A DNA stretch of 64,000 bases from Cyanoderma ruficeps (taxonomy: Eukaryota; Chordata; Aves; Passeriformes; Timaliidae): the NCBI GenBank assembly GCA_008694505.1, contig VZDJ01000594.1, forward strand, positions 14,140,918-14,204,917, written 5' to 3'. Positions 49,201 through 61,806 of this stretch are shown here, piece by piece. A program made the position numbers and the translations under genes. The notes beneath the pieces are model-generated. The model ran no database searches and was not told the origin of the DNA. It worked only from the letters and a program-made list of their open reading frames with translations. Position 1 is the first letter of the stretch. Every line of letters begins with the position of its first letter.

Positions 49201-52200
49201 CTGCTCTGGAGAGTTTTTGGGGGCAATTATTTGCTGATAGACCAGCTGGTATGTACATGGTTTTACTGCCATTAAAAATTATGGATAGAAATTGTCTATA
49301 AGGGAATACATGGGATGAGGAGACTGCAACTGGGTGGTGGAAAAGTTTTCTAGGAACACCTTTGAAAGAGATGGCTGTAGTGGAAGAAGTTCTGGAAAGG
49401 ACTTTCCAGAAGTTCTCTGGAAAGGAGCTCTGTTCCTAGTGAAACTACAATGGAAAATGCAAACTGAAACATCTGAGAAGAAAAGATATTGTGAAGGTCT
49501 GGGAGAAGAGTTAGAATGGACATTTCTGTCTTGTACTCTCTGGACAATGCCTGTTCCTCAGCTGCTTGTACAATGCTTTTTCCCCAGTTCATGTTTTCTC
49601 ACTCAATGCTTTCCTCTTTCTCTCTCCACCTCTCTGGCCAAAGATCATCTGCTTGCTTATTGCTTTTGTTACCAATGAGTCATGTTTCTGCCCACAAAGG
49701 TCCCTGTCAGAGGGTCCTCAGGACTTGATCCATGATAGCCTGTTTATACTGATAATGCAATTTGGCCTAGGTGATTTTTTCCCCTGATGATCTCTGACTG
49801 CTGCTTTAATAAATGAGCTTTAAATATTTTGATTATTACAGCATCTTATCAGTCTGACTTTTGGCTTCAGAGCTTGGCATTGCTATATCCTCAGATTTCA
49901 TTTAGTCTGATGTGTCTTCCTTGTCAAGTGTTCAATTTACAGCTTCTCCAGCAGATACATTCAAATGCTTTTATATCTGTTGGGTGACTTGTAGTTAGTT
50001 CATGGTTTGGAAATAATGCTAGATGTTGTCCCTGATCACAAAGCTTGGCAACCTCCTGCAGCAATCTGAGTGTTTACTTGGTCATGTCTGCTGAGAATGG
50101 GTATTCCTTGAGTAGAGCAGTCCGAGATGTCCCTGTGAGGGAGACCGCCACACCAGCAGCATGGATGTCGACCATATTACAAAGCCATCATTAGGAGAGA
50201 GGTGGCACCATTGCTCTGAACTGCAGCTCTGAGAATAACTGGATTTGAGCTGGTTGGCTGAACCGAAAAAGTCATGCCCCAAAAAGCAAAATTAATTTCC
50301 TTCTGACTGCACAAAATAATACATTTGAAATTCAATATTATGCTCTGGGTATTTTATTTCAAATCTTGCTACCTCTTTTTTTTTTTTGGACTGTGAGATT
50401 TTCAAAATAAATATTTTCAAAATAAAATATTTAGAAAATATAGAATGTCTTGACTTGAAATCCAGAGCTTCATCTTCAGGTGTCAATTTTGATTTGGTTT
50501 ACCAAATGATTTCAGCTGCACCAAACAGCATTTTTTCATCAGAAGAAAAATTATATGCTTTAGTGGTTCTTTACACGTATGTAGTGTGTGTGTGTTCCAA
50601 CTCTATTCTGGAGGTTCTTGAACCCTGTCAAGCCCCCTTTGCTTAGGACTGCAGATAGGGGCATTAAAGCTATCTCCTGGCACTCTTTCAGTCCTGGCTC
50701 TGCTATTCAGCTTCAAGCACAGTGCAAAGTAGCTGGGTATGAAGATGGGTTCATGTTTTTAAATTGTGTAAGCTTAATTTAACAAAGACAACAGGATAAG
50801 AATGTTATATTGTAAAGCAGAAAAATTCAGAGTGCCCCATCCATACCCAGCTGTACAGCTCCTTCTCTGGGGTTTGACATTCTTTGCCAAACTGTGGAGC
50901 TCTCTGCTGAAGCCCAACATCCTTATTTAGGCTTTCTCCTTCACCATGACTTATTTCAGGGTCTGGCTTTGTTGTGATTTTTCCCCCATCCCGCCAGAAG
51001 CTTGCTTCATTTCCTTTCTGTGTTTTGTTTTTTCCCCGTAGACAAACATTGGTTCCATCTTGGCCTCAGTAAATCCCTACAAACCCATCCCTGGTCTGTA
51101 CAGTGTGGATGCCATAGAGCTGTACAGACAGCACCGGCTGGGTGAGCTGCCTCCCCATATCTTCGCCACGGCTAACGAGTGCTACTGCTGCTTGTGGAAG
51201 CGTCATGACAGCCAGTGTGTTCTGATAAGGTCAGAGATGGAGAACCGGCTATTCCATGGCTGCATCACATGCCCTGCTCCTGCTGTTCCATTTGCATTGA
51301 CATCTGCCTGAATACCAACACCATCCTCCCTGCCTTTGCCTGATCCCTGCTTGTCACAGCAGAGATGCCACATGTTTATTCCTAGAGATCACTTCTGTGC
51401 CATGGGTAGGATGGTCGTGAGCTTTGTTTGTCCTGGATTTGTGAATGAAATGTATGTTTTTTCTTAACAGTGGAGAAAGTGGAGCGGGAAAGACTGAGAG
51501 CACCAAGTTGCTCCTGAAATTCCTGTCAGCCATGAGCCAGACCTCCCTTGGGGCCCCTGTGTCTGAGAAGAGCACTCATGTGGAAGAAGCCATCCTGGAA
51601 AGCAGGTATAGTCACCCTCATGGGTACCTGGAGTGCTGGATCAGCTTGTCTTTGGGGGGCCCTGCCTTTGGGGGGCCCTGCCTTCTGGGCAGCCAGGCCA
51701 TGGATGGAGCCAGACCTGGGTAGAGAGGATCACAGAGCTGGATGGTGTCACATCAGGGAAATGCAGAGGTTGCGGTGTTGTTGGGATGCCTCACCCTGGC
51801 TGCTCTCCTAGCTGTCTCTGGATGGATTAGGCTTCTTTCCAACAGCAGTGTGGGATGTGAGTGGCAGCTGGAGAGTTGATGCTCTAGCTCTCGATTGTAG
51901 CTGTCCTCATGGTGAGTCTGTCATACTGTAACTCTTGGTTTCCTCCATGAGCCCCTGCTCTCCCCTGGCCCCGCTGTGTTTCAGGCTGGCTGGTGTGTCT
52001 CGCCCTCAGGAGTCCCATAGGCCACCTGGCAGCTCTCCTGCTGTCCTGGCAAGTGATGTCATGGAGAACATCCATGGGAGCTGGCACCAGGGAACAACCA
52101 CCACCCACCTGAACCCTGATGAAGCATCAGGGGGACAGGGAAGCGCATGGCGCCTGAAGCAAATGTCTGAGAGAGAAGCTGGCAGCAGTGAGGGAATGGA

Positions 52201-55200
52201 GATACATTTCAGAGAAATTCCTTCATGCCAGAAGAGGTTCTGACACCCCTGAGGGACCATGGCCCACAGGTGACTGATGCTGGAACAGGGCGATGAAGGG
52301 AAAAGGGATCTGGAAAACCTGAAGAAGCAAAGTGTAGCTGAGGAAAACCAGTAAGAGTCAAAGAGCAGCAGAGAAAATAAGGAAGCAAAGAATGACAGAG
52401 AGAAGCAGTCCTGACAGTGATCCCAGGCTCCTGTGCTGCCATGTTGGGGGAATTTTGAGGGAGTGGGTGTAACCTGAAGTAAAAAAGAAAGCTGAGGCTA
52501 AGAAATGGAGGACAGACAGTAGGTGTTTGACTTTAGGTAAGCCTGGGGAAGAGGCAGGAAAGATGCATCTATTTTATTGTTTGTGTCCTTGTTTTCCTTA
52601 GTACCTGAATTATATTCAACAAATTACATTAAAATTTCCCAGCCTGTCTTGCCTGTGGCTGAAGGACCTTGCTGAGGGTCCTGCAGTTTGATACTGTCAA
52701 GGTTGAGGCTGCAGATTAGTCCCAGATGGAGCTTGTGATAGTTGTAGAAACCTCCAGAGGAGGCAGTTGTGAGAGCATTGTGGGTTTTAGGTCCTTATAA
52801 GCAGAGCAGCCTTGAGCAGAAGGGCTGCTGCCCTTGGACCTGGTGTTCCAGAGACTGTTGTTGGATGATTTATTCTTTGCAGGTGTGCAGAGCTTAGCAG
52901 GCATGGAGGCAAATCGGTAAAAGCTCTGAAGAGCAGTACAGTCATGACTCTTAGATCTGCAAAATCTGCTTTAAGGCAAGCGGCTTAGAAGGCTCAAGCA
53001 CTCTTAGCAGTTAAGTGATAACTTGACAGCGATCTGGAGAGCTTATAATGGTGGGTCGGTGATTCCTGAGTCTGTAAGATGCCACAGCTGTGAGATGGAG
53101 TGAAAAAATAGATCACAACCTGTTCTGTGTACATCTCTACTGCTATATGAACTATTGCAATATGAGTGCAAGAGAATCTGATTTGTCACCTCATCTCTGA
53201 AGACAAGAAGCTGAAGGTGTGACCCAGACCCAGGAGCTGCTGCCACTCCTATGGACTTCATGTGTCTGGAGTTCAGCTGCACTTGCTCTGACAGTGCCCA
53301 CCTCAGGTTCACTCATGGTGGATTTTCATCCTTGCCCAACACATACCAAGGAACAACGCTGGATTCTTTCTGAGTTTCAGACAGCATTGCAAACAGAGTT
53401 CATCAGCTTTCTGTCAGTTGCTTGTGTGGGAGCATTAGTGCTGGTGTATTTCTCACAAATCAGGCTCTCAAAACTCCTTTGGCACTGTTGATTTTGTCTC
53501 GTTTCCTTCTTGAAAATATCCATCAGTTCATTAAAAATTCTGATAACTTTCAGCTTTTTTTCTTGCTTGCTTCACTCTGAAGCTCCCTTCTCTATGCTGG
53601 GTGCCACTGCTGACAGCATAGCCTTTCTTGCTATCGACTCCCCCAAGTCTTCAGATCTTTTTGTCTTCAACTGTGCATCTGTATACTGAAGCTGTATATG
53701 AGTTCAGCTGTATGTCTGAACTCCAGGCTTTGCTTTCTGCTGCCCTGCTGAAACTGTTTCCCTTTATTTGGAATGCTGGAATGCATCCTGCCCACATCAT
53801 GCAAGCAGCTGGCATCACCTTCCTGATGTGCTGCTCTGCCTTGAAGTTCACTCCTTCCTCAGGTGCCATGTTGTGATGTGCTGCTGGGGCTCAGCCAGGT
53901 CCCTGCCCTCGTGCCTGGCTGGACCAGCTCACCCCACCCTCTGCCTTGCAACTGCTCACACACCCTCCTGCCTATTTTCCCCCCTAAGCCTGAAAGACTT
54001 CACACCCATGTGTCTGAGCCCATTGCCAAACTGAACTATAAAGATATTTCCTTGTGCTTTTCTTATATAATTTAGCATGATTTAGAGCCACAAAGATTGG
54101 CTAGCTGGCTCCTGCACTCTCACTGGATCAGTGGTGGTCATAAAACATAACCCTGTCCTCCCTTTTTCTGGCTGTCTTCCACGAATTTTGTTGATTCATG
54201 GCAGTGGTGGGCTCACTGGGATATTTCTGTGCAATGTCCTTGTTTACATACTTGTTTCAGAGGTGTGGGTGTTGGAGTTCAAATTCTTCAGGGCAAGGAA
54301 CTTTCCTGATCTGTGCACCCAGATTACTTTAACTGGCATTTCTATGGTTATAACAGAGGAATTAACAGTGTGTTATAACAGAGGAATTTTCATTTCTATC
54401 CTTGTTACTTGAATGTAATTGTTTCAAGCGATGTTAGGAAAATACTGCCTGGATTTTCCTGAAGGTTCTTGAGTGTTTCCTTAACCACAGCTCTCCATTA
54501 GCTAACACTCACAGGGCCTGAAGCTTTCTGCAAGCTCCAGGATGTCTCTAGTTGTGGTTGGTTTTTTATGCTGTATTTACTAACTTGTGAATAATCCAAT
54601 ATCTGCCCCAGTCTCCAGTGGGACTGCACAATAGATTGATGGAGATGTTTAAAAGCCAATATTTCTCAGGGTAATAACAGCAATAATTTTTGTTTAAAAC
54701 TATGTATATTTTAAAATTAGACATGAAAACATACAGGCTGTTCTTGTAGCATTTCTGTGATTCCTTGCTTGTCAGCCCTTCAGATTATTTTAGAATTGAC
54801 TTAATTGCAGAAATGAATATTTTAATCCTAGATTCAGTGTGTCAGTTTGAGTGGTTTAGGCTTTTCTCTTTTACTGTTCTGTGAAGCAAGTACCAAGCAT
54901 TTTAACTGTTTTTTTTTTCCTGAAGATGAGAAGGTGACCAGCAGACAAAATTCTTCCGTTTATGGCCAGTCTGATGTTTGGCGATAGATTTTTTTGCAAC
55001 TTTTTTTTGACCTGAAGTGGATGATGTTGCTCTCTTAGAATGTAATTTTCAAATCTATAGTGTGTGTATAGTCCCTCTACTTGGAAACCATGTGACTTAT
55101 ATCAGCCTAAGCAAGATTTAGGTAACAAGGGCTTGTGTGTTCCAGTATCAAATTTAAGTATTAAACAAATTGTTTTATAACTATTTGTTAGTTTGAAGAT

Positions 55201-58200
55201 GTTCGCCTGTTGTTTTAAGATATGGTTTATCAAAGGCAGAAGGAAAAAAGGTAGAATGAATGTGGAAGTGTGTGGTTTAAAGCTACAGAGTGTTTGCCAT
55301 ATATGTCTGATGCTTCTGAAAATCCTTGAAAAAATACAGTTGCATTCATGGGATGTGCTGTGTTGAGGACACAACCTGGCTGGGTCTTGGCACCTTTCAT
55401 TTCCTGAAGCCACACTGGTGGAGAATGCCCTTGACAGTGTAAGCACCAGCTGCCCATACAGATTGGGGACTGATTTAATTAACTGCAATCCCAAAGGTTT
55501 AACATTTATCTAGCATCATGTTAAATTGCTCTTGCCATCCTTCCTTTCCCTTGAGCTCTTCCTGCTTGCCCAGGATGGTGCTGTAACAAATGGATCTCTC
55601 ATGGCAGGACACAGCGTGCAAATGTCAAAAGAGTGGGCACACACTTTGTTTTAATGGTGTCCCATCACTAATCATATCTTCATTGCCTTGTTTCTGCAGC
55701 CCTATTCTGGAGGCCTTTGGAAATGCCAAGACAGTTTATAACAACAACTCCAGCCGCTTTGGCAAGTTCATCCAGCTGCACTTCTCTCAACATGGATACA
55801 TCCAGGGAGGCCGAGTAACTGATTGTATCCTTTTCTGCAGCAGACCAGAAATGGACTGAGTGAGCAGAGATGAGGAGGAGCTCAGTGTAGGTCAGGAAAT
55901 CCCTCATCAAAGTTTTTCAAAGTCAATTTATGACTGTAGGCAAATTTGCAACTTAAAGAGGGAAGAAGTGTTTGTTTTGTGGCTCTGCAGCACCCAGCTC
56001 TGGAACATTTTGTCTCAGTACTGCAGTAGATAGGGACATAGTTTGACTTTCCACTTCATTAATCTCAAGACTTGATACTTAAAGCCCTGGAGTTTTCTAC
56101 CTCGAAGATCCCCCAGGTTGATTGGATCCTGTTTGCTCCACATTAGGTGTTTGGTTTGTTTCACTTATCTTAGCTCTGCCAATGATTGAGAAAAGTGAGA
56201 CCAAACTAATAATAAACATATTCTGCACAATATTTGGGTGCAGAAGAGAATTATGAGTCCCTGTTTTGGGCTGCTGTCTTTAGTTGACCTTGGAACCCTA
56301 GTCATAGAATCACAAAATATCTCAAGTTGGGAAGGACCCATAAGGATCATTAAGTCCAACTCCTTGCTCCTCTCAGGACTATCTAAAATGACATCATATG
56401 ACTTATGCACATTGTCCAGATGCTCCTAGTACTCTCACAAGCTTGGTGACATGACCACTTCTGTGAGGTGCTTGTTCCAGTGAGAACAAGGACAGTGAAG
56501 ACTGGATATAGTCCAGCTGTGTTGTGCTATGATGACTTTCTTCCCTGTATGCCCAGGTACCCCACTCCCAGGGGCTTTGACGCATCTTTTGTCTCCATGA
56601 GGCAGGTAAAGCCACCCTGACTGCAGTTCTTGATGTATGTCCAAAGCTACTGCTGACTGAAAACCACACGTATTGCCACTGGAGTAGCAGCCAGATGAAT
56701 TTATTGCTGTTGTAAATGACAGGGTTGGATTGTTTGGCCTCTGGTCTTTGTGCTGTGGTGGATTTAAGATAGCGGTCTCTTGAAGGAGCAATGAGAAATA
56801 ATGCAAGACTTGCTGTGTGCAATGCAGACTTTCAGATAAGAATGGCCTCTAATCTTTCCAGGTGTCCCTAATATGGCTCATCTTTTGTTAGGTTATCTAT
56901 GCTCTACCTGGCCCTGCCCTTTTAAATATCTCTTTGGCATCGTACTTCTTTGGACACTGACTAGAGAGAATGAGCTAAGATGATGTTTAGAACCACTCTT
57001 TACCTACTTTCCAAAGTGTCAGTTATTTCATGATTTATTGCTTGTTGCAGGGTTCATCCCAATGTGTCTAGAAGATATTTTGCTTATCATCAAGAAATCC
57101 GTGCTTCTGTCACTTGGATATTTTTTCCTTAACATGTTGTTCAGATTTACTGGAAAAGGTAGGTATCACCTCTACTGAGTGCTGGGTGAGCCCTCTCCTC
57201 ACAGGAGGTGTGGCAGTGCCAGATCACCTCCTGGATGAGGCTGTCTCCACTGCAGCGTGCAGACATCAGCTCCTTAGGTGTTACTGCTGCAACTGTCCCA
57301 ACTGAGGAAGAGGCAGGGGAGCGAAGTTTGTTCCGTATCTATCATGGCCTGTTCTCTCATCTTTGATAAACTCTGTGCATTAAAGAGAGACTCCAAGAAA
57401 GAACTGTTTACCAAGGAGAAAGGGAGAGAGAAGTACCTGGAAATACAGGCCCACGGAGAAGAATATGGGGTACAACTCCAAATGCAGGCATCTCTGATTG
57501 GAAGTGGTTTACTTTGGAGTCAGGAATTCACTGAGGAGCAGGGCCAGAACTGGCAAAGTTCAGTTTGTTCATGTGTATGCTCAGCTGCACAGCCACAAAG
57601 ATCTTGATGTAGAATTTATTTAAACAAAACCATCATTAAATAGCAAAAAGCCCCTCTTGTGCATTGGCCCTGGAGATTAACCTGTATCCTGGTCCTCTCT
57701 TGGCCTTTGCAAGTACAAGTCTGGTCTTTTTCTGCTGGCTACTCTTGTATTCTTTGTTTCAGAACAGGGTGGTACATCAGAACCCTGGAGAGCGGAATTA
57801 CCACATCTTTTATGCTCTGCTAGCTGGTGTGAGCGGGGAGCAGAAAGGTAATTTCATTTTCTGGGCTATGTCTCTTGTCCGGTTTCCAGTCCAACATGTG
57901 AAGCAGGTGTAAGTCAGTTAGAGCATGGATAGTTCAGGTACTTGATATGCAGCTTCTTCTTGAAGGCCGCCATATGGTGATTCCCTGGGAAACAGAAAGG
58001 AGAGTTAAGAGAAAGAGGCTGAGGATGACAGAAATTCCTTATGAGAAAAGACTTCAGGCATTCTGTGCTGAAGGAAGAAGTATGTGCAAAGTGATGAGGT
58101 GATGGAAATGGCTAGAGGCAGAGGAAGGGTAAAGAGTCTTGATTCAGTTGCTGGTGGGAGCTGTTCAAGGAGTTCAAAGGATGGGCTGATAGATAAATTT

Positions 58201-61200
58201 TTAGAGCAAATCCTCAGTATAGGTAATAGCAGAGAGAAGAATTACAAATAACAGCAATGTAGTGGGAGTACTAGAGCCAAAACATGTGTCTGAACAAAGG
58301 GTTTATAGCTCTGAACTTGGGGAAGGGAGGGGTGGATCTGAAAAAGTGCACAGAGGAAGTGGCAGCTGCAGCCTGTGGATGAATGCTCTTTGTAGTGTAG
58401 CATCCCCTAACAACATTTGTGTGTATCTGTCCCAGGCATTGCTGAGCACTGATGGTGTTTCTGGAGAGGTCAGATAGGCAGGAACATGTTACAGTTTTAC
58501 TCTGGTTTTGAGGGCCTGGGGAATTTATGCTTTTGTTCTCTGCGTGGTAGGATAATCAGGTGGAAGATTGGGGCCTGACAGAGTAGAAGTCAGTTTTAGG
58601 GGATATGTGCAGGAATGGCTACTTAGGTCAATTCAGAGATCAATCTAAAGCAAAGGAAAATAGTGGGGATCATGGTTATTATGAGTTGCTTAGGGAAAAC
58701 ATACAAAACAGATTATTTTCTTCAGCAGGTCTCTGCTATTCCTCCCCATCCACTTCTCCAAGCTGGTGTCCCAGGCTCTTTTACCTCCCTGTCTATAATG
58801 TGGTTTTGGCTCTTGATCATCCTTCATCCTTTTTCCATTGATCTTTTAGTTCTCCTACATTCTTTTCAAAATGGGGGATCAAATCTGCAGATAATGTTTA
58901 AGATGCGGTTGCATACCAGATATACGGAGACCTAATTCTGGTTTTACATTTAGTTCTGTGAACTGTGTTCAGTTTTTAACTGCTCCTTAGCACTGAATGT
59001 CTTCAGAAATCTGACTGTGACTCTCTGAACTCTGTGTCAACTGATGATATCTAATTCAGAGATCATTACCATATGTGTATAGTTAAGACTATTTTTCTGT
59101 ACACTTTTGGGGCTAGAATTAATTTTTTTTTCTTGAGTCAATTCAGTATTGAGATATTCTTCTGAGACTCTGCAGCTTGGGATTCGATGGTTCTAAATAA
59201 TTTTGCATACCATCTGCAAGCTTTGTTACAGCACACCCTCCTCTTCTATGAACTAAAAAACTGGTTGCTAAATAAGTTGTCTCCCCCTTTCCTTTTTCTT
59301 CTGTTGCAGAGAGCCTCTCCCTCAGTGAGCCAGAGGCTTATCGGTACTTGAACCAGTCTGGCTGTGTGACTGATGAGAACCTGAATGATGTAGAGATGTT
59401 CAGTAAGGTCATGGTGAGTCCAGTCCCAACTTCTCCTGAACTTTTGGGCGCAGTTTCGTGGAATAAACATGATGCATGCATGGTCTAGATCTCACAGGCA
59501 GAATTGATTTGCCCGAAGCCAGAATTTGGTGTTCAACAAGTCTAAAACTCAGCTAAAACAAGACTCAAAAAGTGGCTTTAGTGTACAGAAGTGAGGGAAT
59601 TTGGGAAACAGTCAGTATGAATAATAATTTAGAATGATAGAGAATTTGGGGGAGCAGAACCCCACCCCATAATGGTTCATGGGAACCTCCTAGATAGGCT
59701 GATTCAGGAAACCTCACTGACCATTAGAAGGGGAACAGTTTGGTCTGAAGGTACTGTTCTCCAGAAATACTCCAGTAAACCTGTGCAAATCACCTATTCT
59801 GAAATACCACAGAGATTCAATAGGTAACAGTTTATCAGAGTTTAAGGGATTAGCAGGATTAATGTGCAAATTCATGTTTTATTTGATAAATGCCTCTTGG
59901 CCTGAAGGCTTTAATAATGCAGGTGAAACCAGACAGGCAAGATGAGTAGAGTAAGCTTAAGATTTCAGTAGCTCCTGGTTAAGTGTGATTTAAAGGAAGG
60001 GAGCACCTGTACAGCAGAAGTTTCAATGGCAATATGGCATTTATTTTTCAGCTGAAGAGATACTGGAGGAAAGAAGGGAACTAGAACCCTTGAGTACCCC
60101 ACTGACAGGGTGAATGCATGAAGACTAGGTCCTACCTCTCAAAGTCAATTTATGCCCCAGGAACCCTGGCTCATATGCAGGCACTAAGAGGGAATATGCC
60201 ATACTTCCTTATTATCTGATAATCTCTTTCCAACTATCTAGCAGTTAATGCTAGAAGCCTGGTTTAAAATCTTGCTGCATAAATTTACTATACTAAGAAC
60301 GAATTAAGGGGGTTATGTGGATCAGAGTAAATTAAGTATCTTATATGGATCAATCCTTCAGGGAAGAAAATAAGCAAGAATGTGGAAGCCATTCAGTAAC
60401 ATCTGTAACCTGTGCTTCCAGTGTTCAGGGTGGGATTTCCTCACACAGGCACAAACATGTTCTCCCTGTGACAGACCATCAACAGTGGCAGCAAAGTCCA
60501 ACCAGAGGATGGGACAAATGCCCACCTGCCTTAGGTGGCAATACAGCAAATGTAGGAGAGAATGGGAGACAGCAAAGATCATTAACAAACTTACACCTCT
60601 TAGAAGTGCTGTGCCAACCCATTTCATTTGTATTCATGACTGTAATTCTGAGTTTTGTACCTCACACACACTGGACCTGGCTCTGGTGGTTGCATTGTAC
60701 TTGGCTGTACACACAGCTAACATTAGGTGTTTGGTTTTGCATAGACTGCCATGAAGGTGGTGGACTTCAGCACTGAAGAAATCAGAGACATCTTCAAACT
60801 TCTTTCTGGCACACTGCATTTGGGAAATGTTGAATTCATGACAGCTGGTGGGGCCCAGGTTACAACAAAAGCAGGTAAGTAGGACCCTAGCAACTTGGTA
60901 GACCATGCCAAGTCCCATAAGGCCCCCAATAAAACCTTCTCCCTTTTCCTTTCTCCCTCTGTTATGCTGGTCTGTGGTACCTTCACCAGCAGGTTCCCTG
61001 TAGTTTAACCCTACAAAAGCATGGTCACAAGATGCATGGCTTCAGGGTACCAGTGGGATTTAGTTGGTCTGTGCCCCTGTGATCTGTTTGCTCCTGGATA
61101 TTCTCAGACTGAGTCCACAGCCTCACAGTTTCTCTTTTGCATTGAAAGAGATGGAAGAAATAGGATCAGGAAGGAGTTTGAGATAAAAATGATCTGTTAG

Positions 61201-61806
61201 AGACTTTTCCCACATCTTCATTTGAAGCAGTTGCTAGTGTGCACTCTGTTACAATTATCTAATCTGAACTGATCTGAAAAGTGAGTCCCAAAACAGACAG
61301 AAACAATAAATCTGTATCAGAAGTGCTTCAAGTCTTAAGTTGATTGCCTCTCTTCTTCACATCCAAGTTTAGCAATCCCACGCTCAGACTGCAGTATCGT
61401 GGTTTTACATGCAGTGTTTAGCTGGTGCTGAGTTTTACACGTTTTTGCTCCTCCTGTTGTCAGCAGGAAGGCTGACTTACATGAGTATCTGACTGTGGTC
61501 CATAATGGGTATATGAGCCCATAGCTTTGGGTATGCCCAAGAGAATCAAGTAAGGGGGAGTGTGTTTTGTGCTGGGGTTTAGTCACCTGCCTTGTAGAAG
61601 TCCTTGGGATTTCCTCACCAAGCTGCAAAAATATCCCTGTGAGTGATGGGGATCCATGCAGGAGAAAAAAGTGTGTCTTCCTTTTAGTGCTGAATGTTGC
61701 CAGTGACCTCCTGGGCTTAGACGCCTTTCAGCTTTCTGAAGTACTGACACAGAGGTCCATGATTCTGCGTGGGGAAGAGATCAGCTCCCCTCTCACTGTG
61801 GAGCAG
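27544..61806 (+). CDS. Unconventional myosin-X-like (MYO10-type) heavy chain, first 11 coding exons; 3' end outside window
   Basis: Actin-based motor; only the motor domain's first half is in the window. Exons: 27544-27564, 41718-41816, 47215-47373, 51042-51229, 51471-51605, 55700-55824, 57145-57158, 57763-57847, 59310-59413, 60745-60874, 61688-61806. All junctions are GT/AG and in phase, giving exactly 393 codons. It starts MDASLRQ then [15 protein letters not shown], aligning without gaps to the MYO10 start (7 residues, then G-x-RVWLRE). It contains [38 protein letters not shown], the P-loop GESGAGKT, switch [27 protein letters not shown] and [13 protein letters not shown]. Full MYO10 is about 2,050 aa with IQ, PH, MyTH4 and FERM domains; those, and switch II, must lie to the right. 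I judge it a MYO10 paralogue from divergence and its SLC4A3 neighbour; MYO10 itself is the alternative. Confidence 0.88.
33530..33730 (-). mobile_element. Degenerate CR1/L3-like LINE stretch
   Basis: The + strand wording (tccttgatgagaatgc, aaatagtactgaccctg, ccccattcacaacagcag) resembles the reverse complement of the internal CR1 region. It is heavily diverged, and the boundaries are guesses. Confidence 0.3.
34187..34317 (+). mobile_element. CR1 LINE 3' end
   Basis: The sequence runs tttggacaatactcttgagc, acatggtgtgactcttgggg, gtcctgtgcagggccagaag, then ttctgtgattctatgat. This is the CR1 3' terminal segment in sense orientation, including the ATTCTATGA-type end repeats. Confidence 0.85.
42425..42500 (-). 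mobile_element. Possible short CR1 fragment, antisense
   Basis: The string ggtaggaagggatctctggg, then gatcatccaagttctc, is close to the reverse-complement CR1 3' motif (ggttggaagggacctctggagatcat in other copies). It is short and diverged. Confidence 0.4.
47847..47881. repeat. Poly(T) tract containing two undetermined bases
   Basis: About 35 T with NN at 47863-47864, in intron 3 of the myosin gene. The Ns mark a sequencing or assembly ambiguity in the homopolymer; real length is unknown. Confidence 0.95.
48656..48682. repeat. 27-bp perfect palindrome
   Basis: The arms taaaggtgttaaa (48656-48668) and tttaacaccttta (48670-48682) are exact reverse complements around one G. Each arm includes AGGTGTTA, close to the T-box half-site AGGTGTGA, so a T-box-type palindromic site is one reading (inference). 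Confidence 0.85.
51471..51605 (+). other. Myosin exon with the ATP-binding P-loop
   Basis: The serine codon is split from the previous exon (AG at 51228-51229, T at 51471). The exon then encodes [20 protein letters not shown], which includes the Walker A/P-loop of myosins and is intact. It ends at ILES, split to the next exon at 55700. Confidence 0.92.
51651..51682. repeat. 16-bp tandem duplication
   Basis: The unit tttggggggccctgcc occurs twice back to back (51651-51666, 51667-51682), just 3' of the P-loop exon. It is a simple local duplication. Confidence 0.85.
54347..54388. repeat. 17-bp direct repeat, 8 bases apart
   Basis: gttataacagaggaatt occurs at 54347-54363 and 54372-54388, with catttctat flanking on both outer sides. 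It looks like a small local duplication of about 25 bases. Confidence 0.8.
56302..56484 (-). mobile_element. CR1 LINE 3' end, antisense
   Basis: The + strand reads tcatagaatcacaaaatatc, then gttgggaaggacccataagg, atcattaagtccaactcctt, and further on gaggtgcttgttccagtga. This is the reverse complement of the CR1 3' end, lying in an intron of the myosin gene. Confidence 0.8.
57145..57158 (+). other. 14-bp microexon of the myosin motor domain
   Basis: The exon at 55700-55824 ends with the first base of a Tyr codon. Here ttgttcag precedes 14 bases that complete Tyr and encode LLEK, followed by gtaggt. The next exon (57763) opens with [14 protein letters not shown]. This reconstructs the YLLEKNRVV motif of the motor exactly, and without it the frame breaks. 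Confidence 0.9.

Larger units (their letters stand above)
41817..51041 (+). other. Myosin-X-like introns 2 and 3
   Basis: The introns are 41817-47214 and 47374-51041, flanking exon 47215-47373. They contain a possible CR1 scrap (42425-42500), T-rich tracts near 43231-43256 and 47847-47881, a 27-bp palindrome (48656-48682) and an AT-rich duplicated motif near 50398-50440. The long frame at 42103-42816 has no recognisable protein features. Nothing else is supported. Confidence 0.7.
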
